A stretch of 64,000 nt of DNA. Origin: Winslowiella toletana. GTDB lineage: Bacteria > Pseudomonadota > Gammaproteobacteria > Enterobacterales > Enterobacteriaceae. The notes under the pieces are model-generated. The model was not told the origin of the DNA and made no database searches. It saw nothing but the letters and a program-made list of their open reading frames with translations. Both the position numbers and the translations under genes were made by a program. The stretch is from contig NZ_CP134152.1 in assembly GCF_032164335.1 (NCBI RefSeq), positions 1,240,001 to 1,304,000 on the forward strand, read 5' to 3'. Below, one piece after another: positions 37,118-46,610 of this stretch; position 1 is the stretch's first letter; every line of letters starts with the position of its first letter.

Positions 37118-39531
37118 TTTGGCGCTGGTTCTGGCGTGAATGGCGTTCGCCATCGCTGCTGATTGTCTGGCTGGCGCTGACGCTGGCTGTCGCCTGCGTG
37201 CTGGCGCTGGGTTCACTCAGCGACCGAATGGAGAAAGGGCTGAATCAACAAAGCCGCGATTTTATGGCGGGCGACCGCACCTTAAGCAGCTCGAATCCGG
37301 TATCGCCAGAATGGTTGCAGCAGGCGCGCAGTGACGGCTTGCAGATCAGCAGCCAACTGAGTTTTATGACCATGACCTTCGCCGAAAATACGCCGCAGCT
37401 GGCCTCGGTGAAAGCGGTCGATGATGTTTATCCGATGTTTGGTCAGCTGACCACGGAACCGGCAAACCTTAAACCGCAGCCGGGTACGGTGCTGGCCGCG
37501 CCACGTTTGCTGGCGCTGCTTAATCTGAAAACCGGCGATATGCTGGACGTTGGTGATACCTCACTGCGTATCGCGGGCGAGGTGATTCAGGAGCCGGATT
37601 CCGGTTTTAATCCTTTTCAGACTGCCCCACGGCTGATGATGAACCTGGCGGATGTGGAAAAAACCGGCGCGGTTCAGCCGGGTAGCCGGCTAACCTGGCG
37701 TTATAAGTTTGCCGGTACGCCGGAGCAGCTCAGCCGCTACGATCGCTGGATTGAGCCGCAGCTGAAAGCCGATCAGCGCTGGATGAGCGTGGACAATTCC
37801 GATGATGCGCTTGGCCGCTCGCTGCAACGCGCTCAGCAATTTCTGCTGCTTTCCGCATTACTGACTCTGATACTGGCGATTTCAGCGGTGGCGGTGGCAA
37901 TGAGCCATTATTGCCGCAGTCGCTATGATTTAGTCGCCGTATTAAAGACCCTGGGGGCCAATCGTGCGGCGCTGCGCAAGCTGATTATCGGCCAGTGGCT
38001 GGCGGTATTACTGCTGGCGGCGGTGGTGGGTAGCGCGCTGGGGCTGGGATTTGAAGCATTGCTGTTACAAATGCTGAAGCCGGTGCTGCCGGCGGCACTA
38101 CCACCTTCCGGCATCTGGCCATGGCTGTGGGCAATTGGCTCGCTGTTTGTTATCTCGTTGCTGGTTGGGCTGCGGCCCTATCGCCTGCTGCTGGCAACTC
38201 AGCCGCTGCGGGTGCTGCGTCGTGATGCGATTGCCGACGTCTGGCCGCTGAAGTTTTATCTGCCGGTTATGGCTCTGGTAGTGATTGGCTTACTGGCGTT
38301 GCTGGTAGGCGGCAGCATCCTGTTATGGGCGCTGATCGCCGGTATTGCATTGCTGGCGCTATTGCTGGGTGCGGTGGGCTGGGGCGGTTTATTGCTGTTA
38401 CGTAAACTGTCGGTGCGTAATCTGGCATTCCGCCTCGCAATCAATCGCCTGTTGCGCCAGCCGCTGACCACTCTGAGCCAGCTGGCGGCGTTTTCGCTGT
38501 CGTTTATGCTGCTGGCGCTGCTACTGGTGATGCGTGGTGATTTGCTTGATCGCTGGCAGCAGCAACTGCCGCCGGACAGTCCAAATTACTATCTGCTGAA
38601 TATCGCCACTGAACAGGTACCGCAGGTGAAAACCTTCCTGCAACAGCAGCAGATTAAAACGGAAAACTTTTATCCGATCGCGCGCGTGCGGCTGACTGAG
38701 ACTAATAATACGCCGGTCGATCCGGCTGAAGACAATACCTATAACCGTGAAATTAACCTGACGTGGCTTGAACAGTTGCCGGATAACAGCCCGCTGGTAG
38801 CGGGAAGCTGGCCGCCGAAACAAGGTGAGGTGTCAATGGCGGAAGAGTTGACGGAGCGGCTGGGCCTGAAGCTGGGCGATACGCTGACCTTTACCGGAGA
38901 TACGCAGTCGTTTAGCGCAAAAATTACCAGCCTGCGTTCAATTGACCGTGAAAGCCTGCGCCCCTTCTTCTTCTTTATTTTCCCGCCGGGAGCGCTTGAC
39001 CAGCAGCCACAAACCTGGCTGACCAGCTTCCATATGGACAGCGATCCGACCATGCTGGCGCAGCTCAATCGCCAGTTCCCGACGCTCAGCCTGCTGGATA
39101 TTGGCAGCATTTTGCGTCAGGTCGGGCAGGTGCTGACGCAGGTCAGCCGTGCGCTGGAAATTATGGTAGTGCTGGTTACCGCTTGTGGTGTGCTGCTGTT
39201 ACTGGCACAAATTCAGGTCGGTATGCGCCAGCGGCGACAGGAGCTGGTAGTGTATCGCACACTGGGAGCCAGTAAAAAACTGCTGCGCGGCACCTTGTGG
39301 AGTGAGTTTGCCGTGCTGGGCGCGGTGTCCGGGATTGCCGCCGCAATCGGCGCTGAAGCCGCGCTGTGGGGTTTGCAACGTAAGGTATTTGATTTCCCGT
39401 GGCAGCCTGACTATATGCTTTGGGGTGTGTTGCCGCTGGCCGGCGCGCTGCTGCTGTCGGTGTGTGGTGGCTGGCTGGGTATTCGCTTACTGAAAGGGAA
39501 GGCGTTATTCAGAAGTTATGAGTCTGCGTAA
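37114..39531 (+). CDS. ybbP: ABC transporter permease YbbP (FtsX/MacB type)
   Basis: 805 aa (E. coli 804). One N-terminal helix, a large periplasmic domain, two FtsX domains with about ten membrane helices in all, and a second periplasmic domain between them. The start at 37114 (MIWRWFWREWRSPSLLIVWL) follows GGAGGA at 37106-37110 and overlaps the ybbA stop (ATGA). Partner of YbbA; a hairpin terminator follows. Confidence 0.95.
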   Translation: MIWRWFWREWRSPSLLIVWLALTLAVACVLALGSLSDRMEKGLNQQSRDFMAGDRTLSSSNPVSPEWLQQARSDGLQISSQLSFMTMTFAENTPQLASVKAVDDVYPMFGQLTTEPANLKPQPGTVLAAPRLLALLNLKTGDMLDVGDTSLRIAGEVIQEPDSGFNPFQTAPRLMMNLADVEKTGAVQPGSRLTWRYKFAGTPEQLSRYDRWIEPQLKADQRWMSVDNSDDALGRSLQRAQQFLLLSALLTLILAISAVAVAMSHYCRSRYDLVAVLKTLGANRAALRKLIIGQWLAVLLLAAVVGSALGLGFEALLLQMLKPVLPAALPPSGIWPWLWAIGSLFVISLLVGLRPYRLLLATQPLRVLRRDAIADVWPLKFYLPVMALVVIGLLALLVGGSILLWALIAGIALLALLLGAVGWGGLLLLRKLSVRNLAFRLAINRLLRQPLTTLSQLAAFSLSFMLLALLLVMRGDLLDRWQQQLPPDSPNYYLLNIATEQVPQVKTFLQQQQIKTENFYPIARVRLTETNNTPVDPAEDNTYNREINLTWLEQLPDNSPLVAGSWPPKQGEVSMAEELTERLGLKLGDTLTFTGDTQSFSAKITSLRSIDRESLRPFFFFIFPPGALDQQPQTWLTSFHMDSDPTMLAQLNRQFPTLSLLDIGSILRQVGQVLTQVSRALEIMVVLVTACGVLLLLAQIQVGMRQRRQELVVYRTLGASKKLLRGTLWSEFAVLGAVSGIAAAIGAEAALWGLQRKVFDFPWQPDYMLWGVLPLAGALLLSVCGGWLGIRLLKGKALFRSYESA

Positions 39532-39546
39532 AGCTCATTTAGTCGA

Positions 39547-39570
39547 AAGGGAGCCGTTTTCGGCTCCCTT
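39547..39570. terminator. Bidirectional terminator between ybbP and purK
   Basis: A 10-bp stem AAGGGAGCCG (39547-39556) with CGGCTCCCTT (39561-39570) and a TTTT loop, between convergent genes. Confidence 0.85.
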
Positions 39571-39574
39571 ACCG

Positions 39575-40639
39575 TTACAGTTTTGCGATAGCCCACTCAA
39601 TACCGCTGGCATATTCCGGCGGTAACATCGGCACCAGCGCGTTTAATGCGTTGATTAACGTACTACCCTCAACGTCATTCAGATTGAGATGACCGACTTT
39701 ACGTCCGGCACGCACTTCTTTCTCATACCAGTGCAGATTAACTAACGGCTGCTGTAACCACTGCAAATTAATCTCGGTGCCAATCAGATTAACCATCACC
39801 GACGGTGAGCTGACTACCGGTTTCGGCATTGGCAAATCAAGAATTGCTCGCAGATGCAGTTCAAACTGGCTGATCGATGCGCCGTTTTGCGTCCAGTGAC
39901 CACTGTTGTGCACGCGCGGGGCCAGTTCATTGATTAACAGACCTTCCGGCACCACAAAACACTCCATCGCCATCACGCCGACATAGTGCAGCTTATGCAT
40001 AATGGCAGACAGCATCTGCTCCGCCTGCTGTTGCAGTGCGGCATCCGGCTCAGGCAACGCCACGCTGGTGCGCAGAATGCCATCCTGATGCAGGTTATGG
40101 GTCAACGGATAAAATACCGTCTCGCCATTAGGGTTGCGCGCCCCCACCAGAGAGACTTCGCCACTGAAGTTAATGCCCTGTTCGACGATGCACTCACCGT
40201 AACACTCTGGCGGCAACTGCTGGATTTGATCGGCACGCAAACGCCACTGTCCGCGCCCGTCATAGCCGCCGGTGCGACGTTTAACGATCGCCAGTTCACC
40301 CAGCGTTGAAAACACCTGCGGCCATTGATCGTCTGACGCCAACAGCTGCCACGGGGCGGTCGCGAGGCCAAGCTGATCGAGAAGCTGTTTTTGCGTCAGG
40401 CGATCGGCCAGTATAGGAAAAATATCGCGGTTTACAAACGCCGGGTGTTTCGCCAGTTCACGGGTCAGCGCAGTTTCCGGCCAGCGTTCAATCTCGGCAG
40501 TAATCACGCTTTGCTGAATGGGCAGCGCTTCCGGCTCGGCGTCCAGCCCCACCGGATACACCGCGATGCCCAATGGCTCGCCAGCCTGACGCAGCATGCG
40601 CCCAAGCTGACCATTACCTAATACGCAAACCGGCTTCAT
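39575..40639 (-). CDS. purK: N5-carboxyaminoimidazole ribonucleotide synthase
   Basis: 354 aa (E. coli 355). ATP-grasp enzyme that makes N5-CAIR from AIR, ATP and bicarbonate in purine synthesis. It starts [20 protein letters not shown] and has the ATP-grasp motif [14 protein letters not shown] and the late loop [28 protein letters not shown] (given as its two halves: [23 protein letters not shown]). Overlaps the purE stop by four bases, in one operon. Confidence 0.97.
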   Translation of the reverse strand: MKPVCVLGNGQLGRMLRQAGEPLGIAVYPVGLDAEPEALPIQQSVITAEIERWPETALTRELAKHPAFVNRDIFPILADRLTQKQLLDQLGLATAPWQLLASDDQWPQVFSTLGELAIVKRRTGGYDGRGQWRLRADQIQQLPPECYGECIVEQGINFSGEVSLVGARNPNGETVFYPLTHNLHQDGILRTSVALPEPDAALQQQAEQMLSAIMHKLHYVGVMAMECFVVPEGLLINELAPRVHNSGHWTQNGASISQFELHLRAILDLPMPKPVVSSPSVMVNLIGTEINLQWLQQPLVNLHWYEKEVRAGRKVGHLNLNDVEGSTLINALNALVPMLPPEYASGIEWAIAKL

Positions 40640-41145
40640 GCATTACCCCGTGGATCAGGATTGTTAAGCACTTCATCGGTCTGACTCTGACGCCAGTCGG
40701 CCAGACGCGCCGCCAGTTCGCTATCGTGGATTGCCAGAATCTGCGCCGCCAGCAGCGCGGCATTGGCGGCACCGGCTTTACCAATCGCCAGCGTACCGAC
40801 CGGAATACCACGCGGCATCTGCACGATGGAGTAGAGGCTATCAACACCGCTGAGGGCCGCGCTCTGTACCGGTACACCCAGCACCGGAACCAGCGTTTTC
40901 GCTGCCAGCATGCCTGGCAAATGGGCCGCGCCACCGGCACCGGCAATAATGACCTGATAGCCATTTCCCGCTGCGTTTTCAGCGAAGCTAAACAGTTTAT
41001 CCGGGGTGCGATGGGCTGAGACCACTTCAACGTCGAAAGGAACCGCAAGGGTGGTAAGAATCTCTGCGGTAAACTCCATGGTTGCCCAGTCACTTTTTGA
41101 ACCCATAACAATGGCAATGCGGGCTGGGGCGGCGTTGGATGACAT
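40636..41145 (-). CDS. purE: N5-CAIR mutase (class I PurE)
   Basis: 169 aa, the E. coli length. Converts N5-CAIR to CAIR. The PurE signature is [11 protein letters not shown] near residue 14, followed by [13 protein letters not shown] and [16 protein letters not shown]. The start at 41145 ([15 protein letters not shown]) is chosen from family length; nine extra codons upstream are open. A PurR operator lies about 95 bases upstream. Confidence 0.97.
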   Translation of the reverse strand: MSSNAAPARIAIVMGSKSDWATMEFTAEILTTLAVPFDVEVVSAHRTPDKLFSFAENAAGNGYQVIIAGAGGAAHLPGMLAAKTLVPVLGVPVQSAALSGVDSLYSIVQMPRGIPVGTLAIGKAGAANAALLAAQILAIHDSELAARLADWRQSQTDEVLNNPDPRGNA

Positions 41146-41238
41146 GCGAGTCTGACTCCTGTGATTGTACAAACTTCACCCGTGTAATTTTTAACAGCCG
41201 GGTGGGAAGGGCAGAGAGAATACCATGACTCGACAGCG

Positions 41239-41254
41239 AGGAAAACGGTTGCGT
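41239..41254. promoter_or_regulatory. PurR operator of purEK
   Basis: Read on the minus strand, ACGCAACCGTTTTCCT fits the PurR consensus ANGCAANCGNTTNCNT at every fixed position. It lies upstream of purE in the promoter region, so hypoxanthine- or guanine-bound PurR should repress purEK. Confidence 0.9.
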
Positions 41255-41294
41255 AGCCGCCTGGCGCGGCAAAATTCGGCTTATTAAGGCGAGA

Positions 41295-42020
41295 TCAGAA
41301 GGGGAAAGCGCTCAGCGTCACGGCGTCAGCATCGACCTGAATCATCGAGCCTTGCTGGTGCCAGGCACCCAGCACCACGCGTTCTGCTGGCTGACCATTA
41401 ATTTGTAAGGCGTGTACCGCAGGCCGGTGGGTATGCCCGTGAATCATCCACTGCGCCTGGTGGCGCTGGAAAGCATCCGTTACCGCGTGTTGATTAACAT
41501 CCATAATGGCTGCGGATTTGCCGCGATTGGCATTTTTACTGTTGGCGCGCATATTGGCGGCGATGCGCTGGCGGATAAACAGCGGCAGCGCGAGGAACAG
41601 CTTTTGTAGCCAGCGCTGATGCACCTTGCGGCGAAAACGCTGATAGCCTTGATCGTCGGTGCAGAGGGTGTCGCCATGCAGAATCAGTACGCGTTTACCA
41701 TACAGTTCCAGCAGCTGCTCTTCCGGCAGCAGAATCATGCCGCTGGCGTGGGCAAAGCGATGGCCCAGCAGAAAATCACGATTACCGTGAATAAAGTAGC
41801 AGGGCACGCCCTGTTGCTTCAGCGCCATCAGCGCCGCCGCGACCTCGGCATGCAGTGGATTAGGGTCGTCATCGCCAATCCAGGCTTCGAACAGATCGCC
41901 AAGAATATACAGCGCATCGGCATGCGGTGCCTCGCGCTGTAAAAAACGCAGAAAACCGGCAGTAATTGCCGGTTCTTCTTCACACAGATGCAAATCTGCG
42001 ATAAATAGCGTGCGTGACAT
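41295..42020 (-). CDS. lpxH: UDP-2,3-diacylglucosamine hydrolase
   Basis: 241 aa (E. coli 240). Calcineurin-like Mn-dependent phosphoesterase that makes lipid X in lipid A synthesis. Metal-binding motifs are FIADLHLCE (start), [25 protein letters not shown] and HGHTHRP. It starts exactly at the last base of the ppiB stop, so it is coupled to ppiB. Confidence 0.97.
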   Translation of the reverse strand: MSRTLFIADLHLCEEEPAITAGFLRFLQREAPHADALYILGDLFEAWIGDDDPNPLHAEVAAALMALKQQGVPCYFIHGNRDFLLGHRFAHASGMILLPEEQLLELYGKRVLILHGDTLCTDDQGYQRFRRKVHQRWLQKLFLALPLFIRQRIAANMRANSKNANRGKSAAIMDVNQHAVTDAFQRHQAQWMIHGHTHRPAVHALQINGQPAERVVLGAWHQQGSMIQVDADAVTLSAFPF

Positions 42021-42514
42021 TACTCGCTAACGGTCACTTTCTGGATCACGACGTCTTCTTTTGGCACGTCCTGATGCATACCGCTACGGCCGGTAGCAAC
42101 GCCTTTGATTTTCTCAACCACGTCCATACCTTCAACTACTTCAGCAAATACGCAATAACCCCAACCCTGCAGGTTCTCACCGCTGAAGTTCAGGAAGTCG
42201 TTGTCTGCAACGTTGATAAAGAACTGGGCAGTGGCGGAGTGTGGGGCAGAAGTACGCGCCATTGCCAGCGTGCCTTTGGTGTTTTTCAGGCCGTTATTAG
42301 CTTCGTTGCGGATTTCTTCTTTCGTTGCTTTCTGCTTCATGCCTGGCTCAAAGCCGCCGCCCTGAACCATAAAGCCGTTGATTACACGGTGGAAAATGGT
42401 GTTGTCGTAGAAACCTTCACGACAGTAATCCAGGAAGTTCTTCACGGTGGCTGGGGCTTTATCGTCGAAAGTTTTGATAACGATGTCGCCATGATTGGTC
42501 TGGAAAGTAACCAT
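42020..42514 (-). CDS. ppiB: Peptidyl-prolyl cis-trans isomerase B
   Basis: 164 aa, the E. coli length. Cytosolic cyclophilin without a signal peptide. It starts [20 protein letters not shown] and has [13 protein letters not shown] and the active-site Arg, with [20 protein letters not shown]. First gene before lpxH; cysS diverges 289 bases away. That intergenic stretch shows no other gene. Confidence 0.97.
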   Translation of the reverse strand: MVTFQTNHGDIVIKTFDDKAPATVKNFLDYCREGFYDNTIFHRVINGFMVQGGGFEPGMKQKATKEEIRNEANNGLKNTKGTLAMARTSAPHSATAQFFINVADNDFLNFSGENLQGWGYCVFAEVVEGMDVVEKIKGVATGRSGMHQDVPKEDVVIQKVTVSE

Positions 42515-42803
42515 AATCTCGTCCTGTTAAAGGTGGGAGTTTTAAACGACTGCGCTCACGGCAGGGTAGTAAAAATGCCGGGCCAGTTTTGACAGACGCT
42601 TCTTATATCACAAATTGTGATGACGCGTCAGCATGGCGACATCAGCCGAGTTGCTGCCATGTTCTTGCATTGCAGCGCGCTTACGTTAACAATACGTCAA
42701 AATAAGCCTTTATATACCCGGGTGATTGCCGTTGTTGCTGCCGCGCCAGCTACCCGGGAAATAATCAGTTTGTTAACCCGCACACGTCATACGGAATGTC
42801 TCA

Positions 42804-44192
42804 ATGCTAAAGATTTACAACACCCTGAGTCGTCAAAAAGAGGAATTTAAACCTATTCATGCTGGCAAGATCGGCATGTACGTGTGCGGAATTACCGTTT
42901 ATGACCTCTGTCATATTGGCCACGGTCGTACTTTTGTGGCGTTTGACGTCGTTTCGCGTTATCTGCGTTATTGCGGCTATCAGCTGAATTACGTGCGCAA
43001 TATCACTGATATTGATGACAAAATTATCAAGCGTGCCAATGAAAATGGCGAAAGCGTTGAAACGCTGACCAATCGCATGATCGCCGAAATGCATGCCGAT
43101 TTCGCCGCGCTGAATATTCTGCCGCCGGATCTCGAGCCGCGTGCCACCCGTCATATCGGCGAAATTATCGAGCTGGTGGCGAAGCTGATTGAGCGTGAAC
43201 ATGCTTATGTTGCCAGCAATGGTGACGTGATGTTCTCGGTGGAAAGTGATGCCGATTACGGCAAACTTTCGCGACAGGATCTGGAGCAATTACAGGCGGG
43301 CGCACGTGTTGAAGTGGCTGCTGACGTGAAGCGCAACCCGATGGATTTCGTGCTGTGGAAAATGTCGAAAGCCGGTGAACCGAGCTGGTCGTCACCGTGG
43401 GGTGAAGGGCGTCCGGGCTGGCATATCGAATGTTCAGCGATGAACTGCAAACAGCTTGGTGAGCATTTTGATATTCATGGCGGCGGTTCCGACCTGATGT
43501 TCCCGCACCATGAAAATGAAATTGCCCAGTCAACCTGCGCACATGACGGCCCTTATGTTAATTACTGGATGCACTCCGGCATGGTCATGGTTGACCGCGA
43601 GAAGATGTCAAAATCGCTGGATAATTTCTTTACCGTGCGTGACGTGCTGGCGCATTACGATGCGGAAACCGTGCGTTACTTCCTGATGTCCGGCCACTAT
43701 CGCAGCCAGCTCAACTACGGTGAAGATAACCTTAAGCAGGCGCGTGCCGCGCTGGAGCGTCTGTACACCGCGTTGCGCAATACCGACACGAGTGCAGTAG
43801 CTGCCGGTGGTGAAGCCTTTGAAGCGCGTTTCCGCGAGGCGATGGACGATGATTTCAACACGCCAGAAGCCTACTCGGTACTGTTCGATATGGCGCGAGA
43901 GGTTAACCGCCTGAAAAGCGAAGATATCGGCGCAGCCAACGGTCTGGCGGCGAAACTGCGTCAGTTAGCGGGTGTGCTGGGCCTGCTGGCGCAGGATCCG
44001 GAGCAGTTCCTGCAAAGCGGTGCACAGAGTAACGACGCGGAAGTGGCGGAGATTGAAGCGCTGATCAAAATGCGTTTTGATGCGCGCCAGGCAAAAGACT
44101 GGGCGCAAGCGGATATTGCCCGCGATAAGCTGAACGAGCTGGGCATTATTCTGGAGGATGGCCCGCAGGGAACCAGCTGGCGTCGTAAGTAA
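42804..44192 (+). CDS. cysS: Cysteinyl-tRNA synthetase
   Basis: 462 aa (E. coli 461). Class I synthetase charging tRNA-Cys. It starts [15 protein letters not shown] and has the zinc/active-site Cys ([19 protein letters not shown] with the HIGH motif), the second zinc Cys in GWHIECSAM, the KMSKS loop ([10 protein letters not shown]) and a C-terminal DALR/anticodon domain. In E. coli ybcI follows; here ybcJ follows on the other strand. Confidence 0.98.
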   Translation: MLKIYNTLSRQKEEFKPIHAGKIGMYVCGITVYDLCHIGHGRTFVAFDVVSRYLRYCGYQLNYVRNITDIDDKIIKRANENGESVETLTNRMIAEMHADFAALNILPPDLEPRATRHIGEIIELVAKLIEREHAYVASNGDVMFSVESDADYGKLSRQDLEQLQAGARVEVAADVKRNPMDFVLWKMSKAGEPSWSSPWGEGRPGWHIECSAMNCKQLGEHFDIHGGGSDLMFPHHENEIAQSTCAHDGPYVNYWMHSGMVMVDREKMSKSLDNFFTVRDVLAHYDAETVRYFLMSGHYRSQLNYGEDNLKQARAALERLYTALRNTDTSAVAAGGEAFEARFREAMDDDFNTPEAYSVLFDMAREVNRLKSEDIGAANGLAAKLRQLAGVLGLLAQDPEQFLQSGAQSNDAEVAEIEALIKMRFDARQAKDWAQADIARDKLNELGIILEDGPQGTSWRRK

Positions 44193-44380
44193 ATAAGCTT
44201 TAGCTTAACGGGAAGATGAAGATATTGTCAGTAAAAGGATGTTTAACCAACATGGAGTTTGGATACGACCAGGCCTCTTTTTTTTAAAAGCTTGAGCAGC
44301 TTCCAGAATGATTTACAATCCTGCGAATCCTTATCCTGATGACAGCCAGGCTAAACGTACTTTTCAGGATAAGTCATCAA

Positions 44381-44400
44381 ACGGCAGCCAGGGCTGCCGT
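44381..44400. terminator. Hairpin after ybcJ/folD operon
   Basis: An 8-bp stem ACGGCAGC with GCTGCCGT and a CAGG loop, between convergent cysS and ybcJ. On the minus strand it is followed by a short T-containing stretch (TTTGATG), so terminator strength is uncertain. Confidence 0.55.
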
Positions 44401-44412
44401 TAATCACTGGCT

Positions 44413-44625
44413 TCAGGCCGTTACCGTCACCTGATTACCATCAAACTCAACAACTTGTCCGGCGACAATCTTGCAGCGTTTGCGGGTTTCAACCGCGCCA
44501 TTTACGGTGACATAACCATCCGCAATCAGCGTCTTGGCCATCGCGCCGCTTTCTACCCAGCCTTCCAGCTTCAGTAAATCGCATAAATCTACATGTGGGT
44601 GCTTACCCAGAGAAAAGGTTGCCAT
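44413..44625 (-). CDS. ybcJ: S4-like RNA-binding protein YbcJ
   Basis: 70 aa, matching E. coli YbcJ in length and start ([20 protein letters not shown]). Single S4 (alpha-L) RNA-binding domain with the core VNGAVETRKRCKIVAGQ. It is probably ribosome-related, but the exact role is unknown. Its ATG overlaps the folD stop by one base, so it is translationally coupled to folD. Reading further upstream would run into folD. Confidence 0.93.
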   Translation of the reverse strand: MATFSLGKHPHVDLCDLLKLEGWVESGAMAKTLIADGYVTVNGAVETRKRCKIVAGQVVEFDGNQVTVTA

Positions 44626-45491
44626 TATTTTGCTGCTCCGTCGTGATACTCTTCGCATGCCTGCAGGGTATTCTGAATCAGGGTTGCCACCGTCATCGGG
44701 CCGACACCGCCAGGTACCGGCGTAATATAGGCTGCGCGTTCTGATGCGCTGTCAAAATCCACATCGCCGACCACTTTGCCGCTTTCCAGACGGTTAATTC
44801 CGACATCGATAACAATCGCGCCTGGCTTAATCCATTCACCTGGGATAAAGCCCGGTTTACCGACCGCGACCACCAGCAGATCGGCATGCTCAACATGGTG
44901 ACGCAGATCGCGGGTAAAGCGGTGGGTGACGGTGGTGGTGCAACCGGACAGCAACAGCTCCATGCTCATCGGGCGGCCGACGATATTGGATGCGCCAACC
45001 ACTACCGCGTTCAGGCCATAGGTATCGATATTATAACGCTCCAGCAGCGTTACAATGCCGCGCGGCGTGCAGGGGCGCAGCTTGGGCGCTCGCTGGCACA
45101 GACGACCAACATTATACGGATGGAACCCATCCACATCTTTATCCGGCGAAATGTGTTCCAGCACTTTGACATTATCGATGCCGGCAGGCAGCGGCAGTTG
45201 CACCAGAATACCGTCGATTTCCCTGTCGTTATTCAGCTTATCAATCAGCGCCAGTAACTCGGCTTCGCTGGTGGTGGCGGGCAGGTCGTATGAACGCGAA
45301 AGAAAACCGACTTCTTCACAAGCACGACGTTTGCTGCCGACATAAATCTGCGATGCCGGATTTTCACCGACTAACACCACTGCCAGGCCAGGTGCACGTT
45401 TTCCGTCAGCCAGACGTTGCTTAACTTTTTCAGCAACCTCAAGGCGCACCTGCTGCGCAATCGTTTTACCGTCAATAATTTTTGCTACCAT
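44625..45491 (-). CDS. folD: Bifunctional methylene-THF dehydrogenase / methenyl-THF cyclohydrolase
   Basis: 288 aa, the E. coli length. Interconverts one-carbon folates with NADP. It has the catalytic Lys/Tyr region ([17 protein letters not shown]), [12 protein letters not shown], the [10 protein letters not shown] motif, the Rossmann motif [18 protein letters not shown] and the C-terminal [18 protein letters not shown]. First gene of folD-ybcJ. Confidence 0.97.
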   Translation of the reverse strand: MVAKIIDGKTIAQQVRLEVAEKVKQRLADGKRAPGLAVVLVGENPASQIYVGSKRRACEEVGFLSRSYDLPATTSEAELLALIDKLNNDREIDGILVQLPLPAGIDNVKVLEHISPDKDVDGFHPYNVGRLCQRAPKLRPCTPRGIVTLLERYNIDTYGLNAVVVGASNIVGRPMSMELLLSGCTTTVTHRFTRDLRHHVEHADLLVVAVGKPGFIPGEWIKPGAIVIDVGINRLESGKVVGDVDFDSASERAAYITPVPGGVGPMTVATLIQNTLQACEEYHDGAAK

Positions 45492-45728
45492 CAGAGAGGA
45501 AATCCATCTGTGTTAAGTTGAAACGGGGGAATATGCCTATTCTGTCAGAAGCCAGCGCCGCTGTCAGGCACAGAATGTTCTCTGTTTGTTGATAATCCGG
45601 GCATGAGTTTTTTTTACTGAGGCGATATCATCCCGCGCCAGCCCCTTCAGCAGGTTGCCTGCCCCCGGGCTGACTGCTACTCTGACGACCCTTATTTCCC
45701 GATTCAACGCCTTTTGGCAGGATAACGC

Positions 45729-46223
45729 ATGATCTGGCTGATGCTCGTGACTCTGGTATTGGTGTTTATTATTGGTTTCCGCGTGCTCAACTCGCAATCA
45801 CGCCGGGCAACCAAAGCGCTGAGCAAACGGCTGAATCTCGACCCGGTTTACGTGGAATCGCTGGTTAGCCTGATGGGAAAACCGGCAGGGGATGAATTTG
45901 TCGATTATCTCTCTCGTGATAATGAATCCCACTTTGCCAATGCCGCCAGCGTGTTATTTATCTATCAGGTCTTTATTGTTGATGAGTCCGATGAAAGCCT
46001 GATGTTCTGGCGCGGCGTGCTGCGCAAAGCCTATCTGCCGACCACATTGAGCAGTGAGCATGTTCGCCTGGCGCTTGGCTTCCTGCGCGAGACTGAGCCC
46101 GATGCTCAGGAGATGCATGCTTTCCGCTTGCGCTACAACGCGCGTTTTGCACCCGCAGAGACGTTCACTGAAGCGGAACACGGCAATGTCTATTCTATTG
46201 ATTCACGGCTGAACCGACACTGA
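45729..46223 (+). CDS. DUF1198 family membrane protein (YicN-like)
   Basis: 164 aa. One N-terminal membrane helix (about 1-19, MIWLMLVTLVLVFIIGFRVL) is followed by a soluble helical domain with SLMGKPAGDEFVDYLSRDNE and LALGFLRETEPDAQEMHAF, which match YicN of E. coli. Function unknown. In E. coli yicN is elsewhere; here it is the last backbone gene before the tRNA-Arg gene. The DNA between folD and this gene (45492-45728) shows no other feature. Confidence 0.85.
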   Translation: MIWLMLVTLVLVFIIGFRVLNSQSRRATKALSKRLNLDPVYVESLVSLMGKPAGDEFVDYLSRDNESHFANAASVLFIYQVFIVDESDESLMFWRGVLRKAYLPTTLSSEHVRLALGFLRETEPDAQEMHAFRLRYNARFAPAETFTEAEHGNVYSIDSRLNRH

Positions 46224-46323
46224 GTAAAACTTAAATAATCTGTGATTAATAGCGCTTTCAGGCACAAATAAGGCTGTTACTGTTCATAAGTGCAGCAACA
46301 GGGCGTAGTAATAAGTAAAAACG

Positions 46324-46351
46324 TTGACTCATCACACGCGCACCGTATAAT
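46324..46351 (+). promoter_or_regulatory. Promoter of tRNA-Arg gene
   Basis: TTGACT (46324-46329), a 16-base spacer and a perfect TATAAT (46346-46351), with a short GC-containing discriminator before the tRNA. It is a strong sigma-70 promoter of the type expected for a stable RNA. Confidence 0.8.
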
Positions 46352-46367
46352 TCGTCGCAGTCACCAT

Positions 46368-46444
46368 GCGCCCTTAGCTCAGTTGGATAGAGCACCGGCC
46401 TTCTAAGCCGTAGGTCACAGGTTCGAATCCTGTAGGGCGTACCA
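46368..46444 (+). tRNA. argU: tRNA-Arg (anticodon TCT)
   Basis: 77 nt including an encoded CCA. The acceptor stem GCGCCCT/AGGGCGT, D stem GCTC/GAGC, T stem ACAGG/CCTGT and T loop TTCGAAT all fold normally. The anticodon loop CTTCTAA gives TCT, which decodes the rare AGA (and AGG) codons. The outermost anticodon-stem pair is C27 opposite U43 (stem CCGGC against GCCGT), a mismatch where E. coli has A-U. The 3' part serves as the attachment site for the following element. Position after folD corresponds to argU of E. coli. Confidence 0.96.
46426..46444 (+). repeat. Left attachment site (attL) in the tRNA 3' end
   Basis: AATCCTGTAGGGCGTACCA (19 bp) recurs with a single base change at 62440-62458. 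It spans the T-arm and acceptor 3' strand through CCA, so integration leaves the tRNA intact. Confidence 0.9.
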
Positions 46445-46555
46445 TTCTTACTTCTCCCGTCGTCTACTCAAGTCCACAAAACCCCAGTCTGTAAGCCTCT
46501 TCCCGCGAATATCATTATCTCAACGTCTACTCACATCTATTGAAATCTACAGCCA

Positions 46556-46610
46556 TGTGGGGGTACATTTGGGGGTAGATTCCTGTTCAATGAAATGAGA
46601 TACCCCCAAA
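46556..46610. repeat. Integrase arm-type sites, left end
   Basis: TGTGGGGGTA at 46556-46565 and TTTGGGGGTA at 46568-46577 are spaced 12 bases apart, plus an inverted copy TACCCCCAAA at 46601-46610 directly before the integrase start. The same pair with the same 12-base spacing occurs at the right end (62359-62380). They are most likely arm sites bound by the integrase, and the inverted copy may allow autoregulation. Confidence 0.7.

Noticed and set aside
42515-42803. Possible small gene between ppiB and cysS
   Set aside because: No frame with a credible start and composition; most likely only the divergent promoters.
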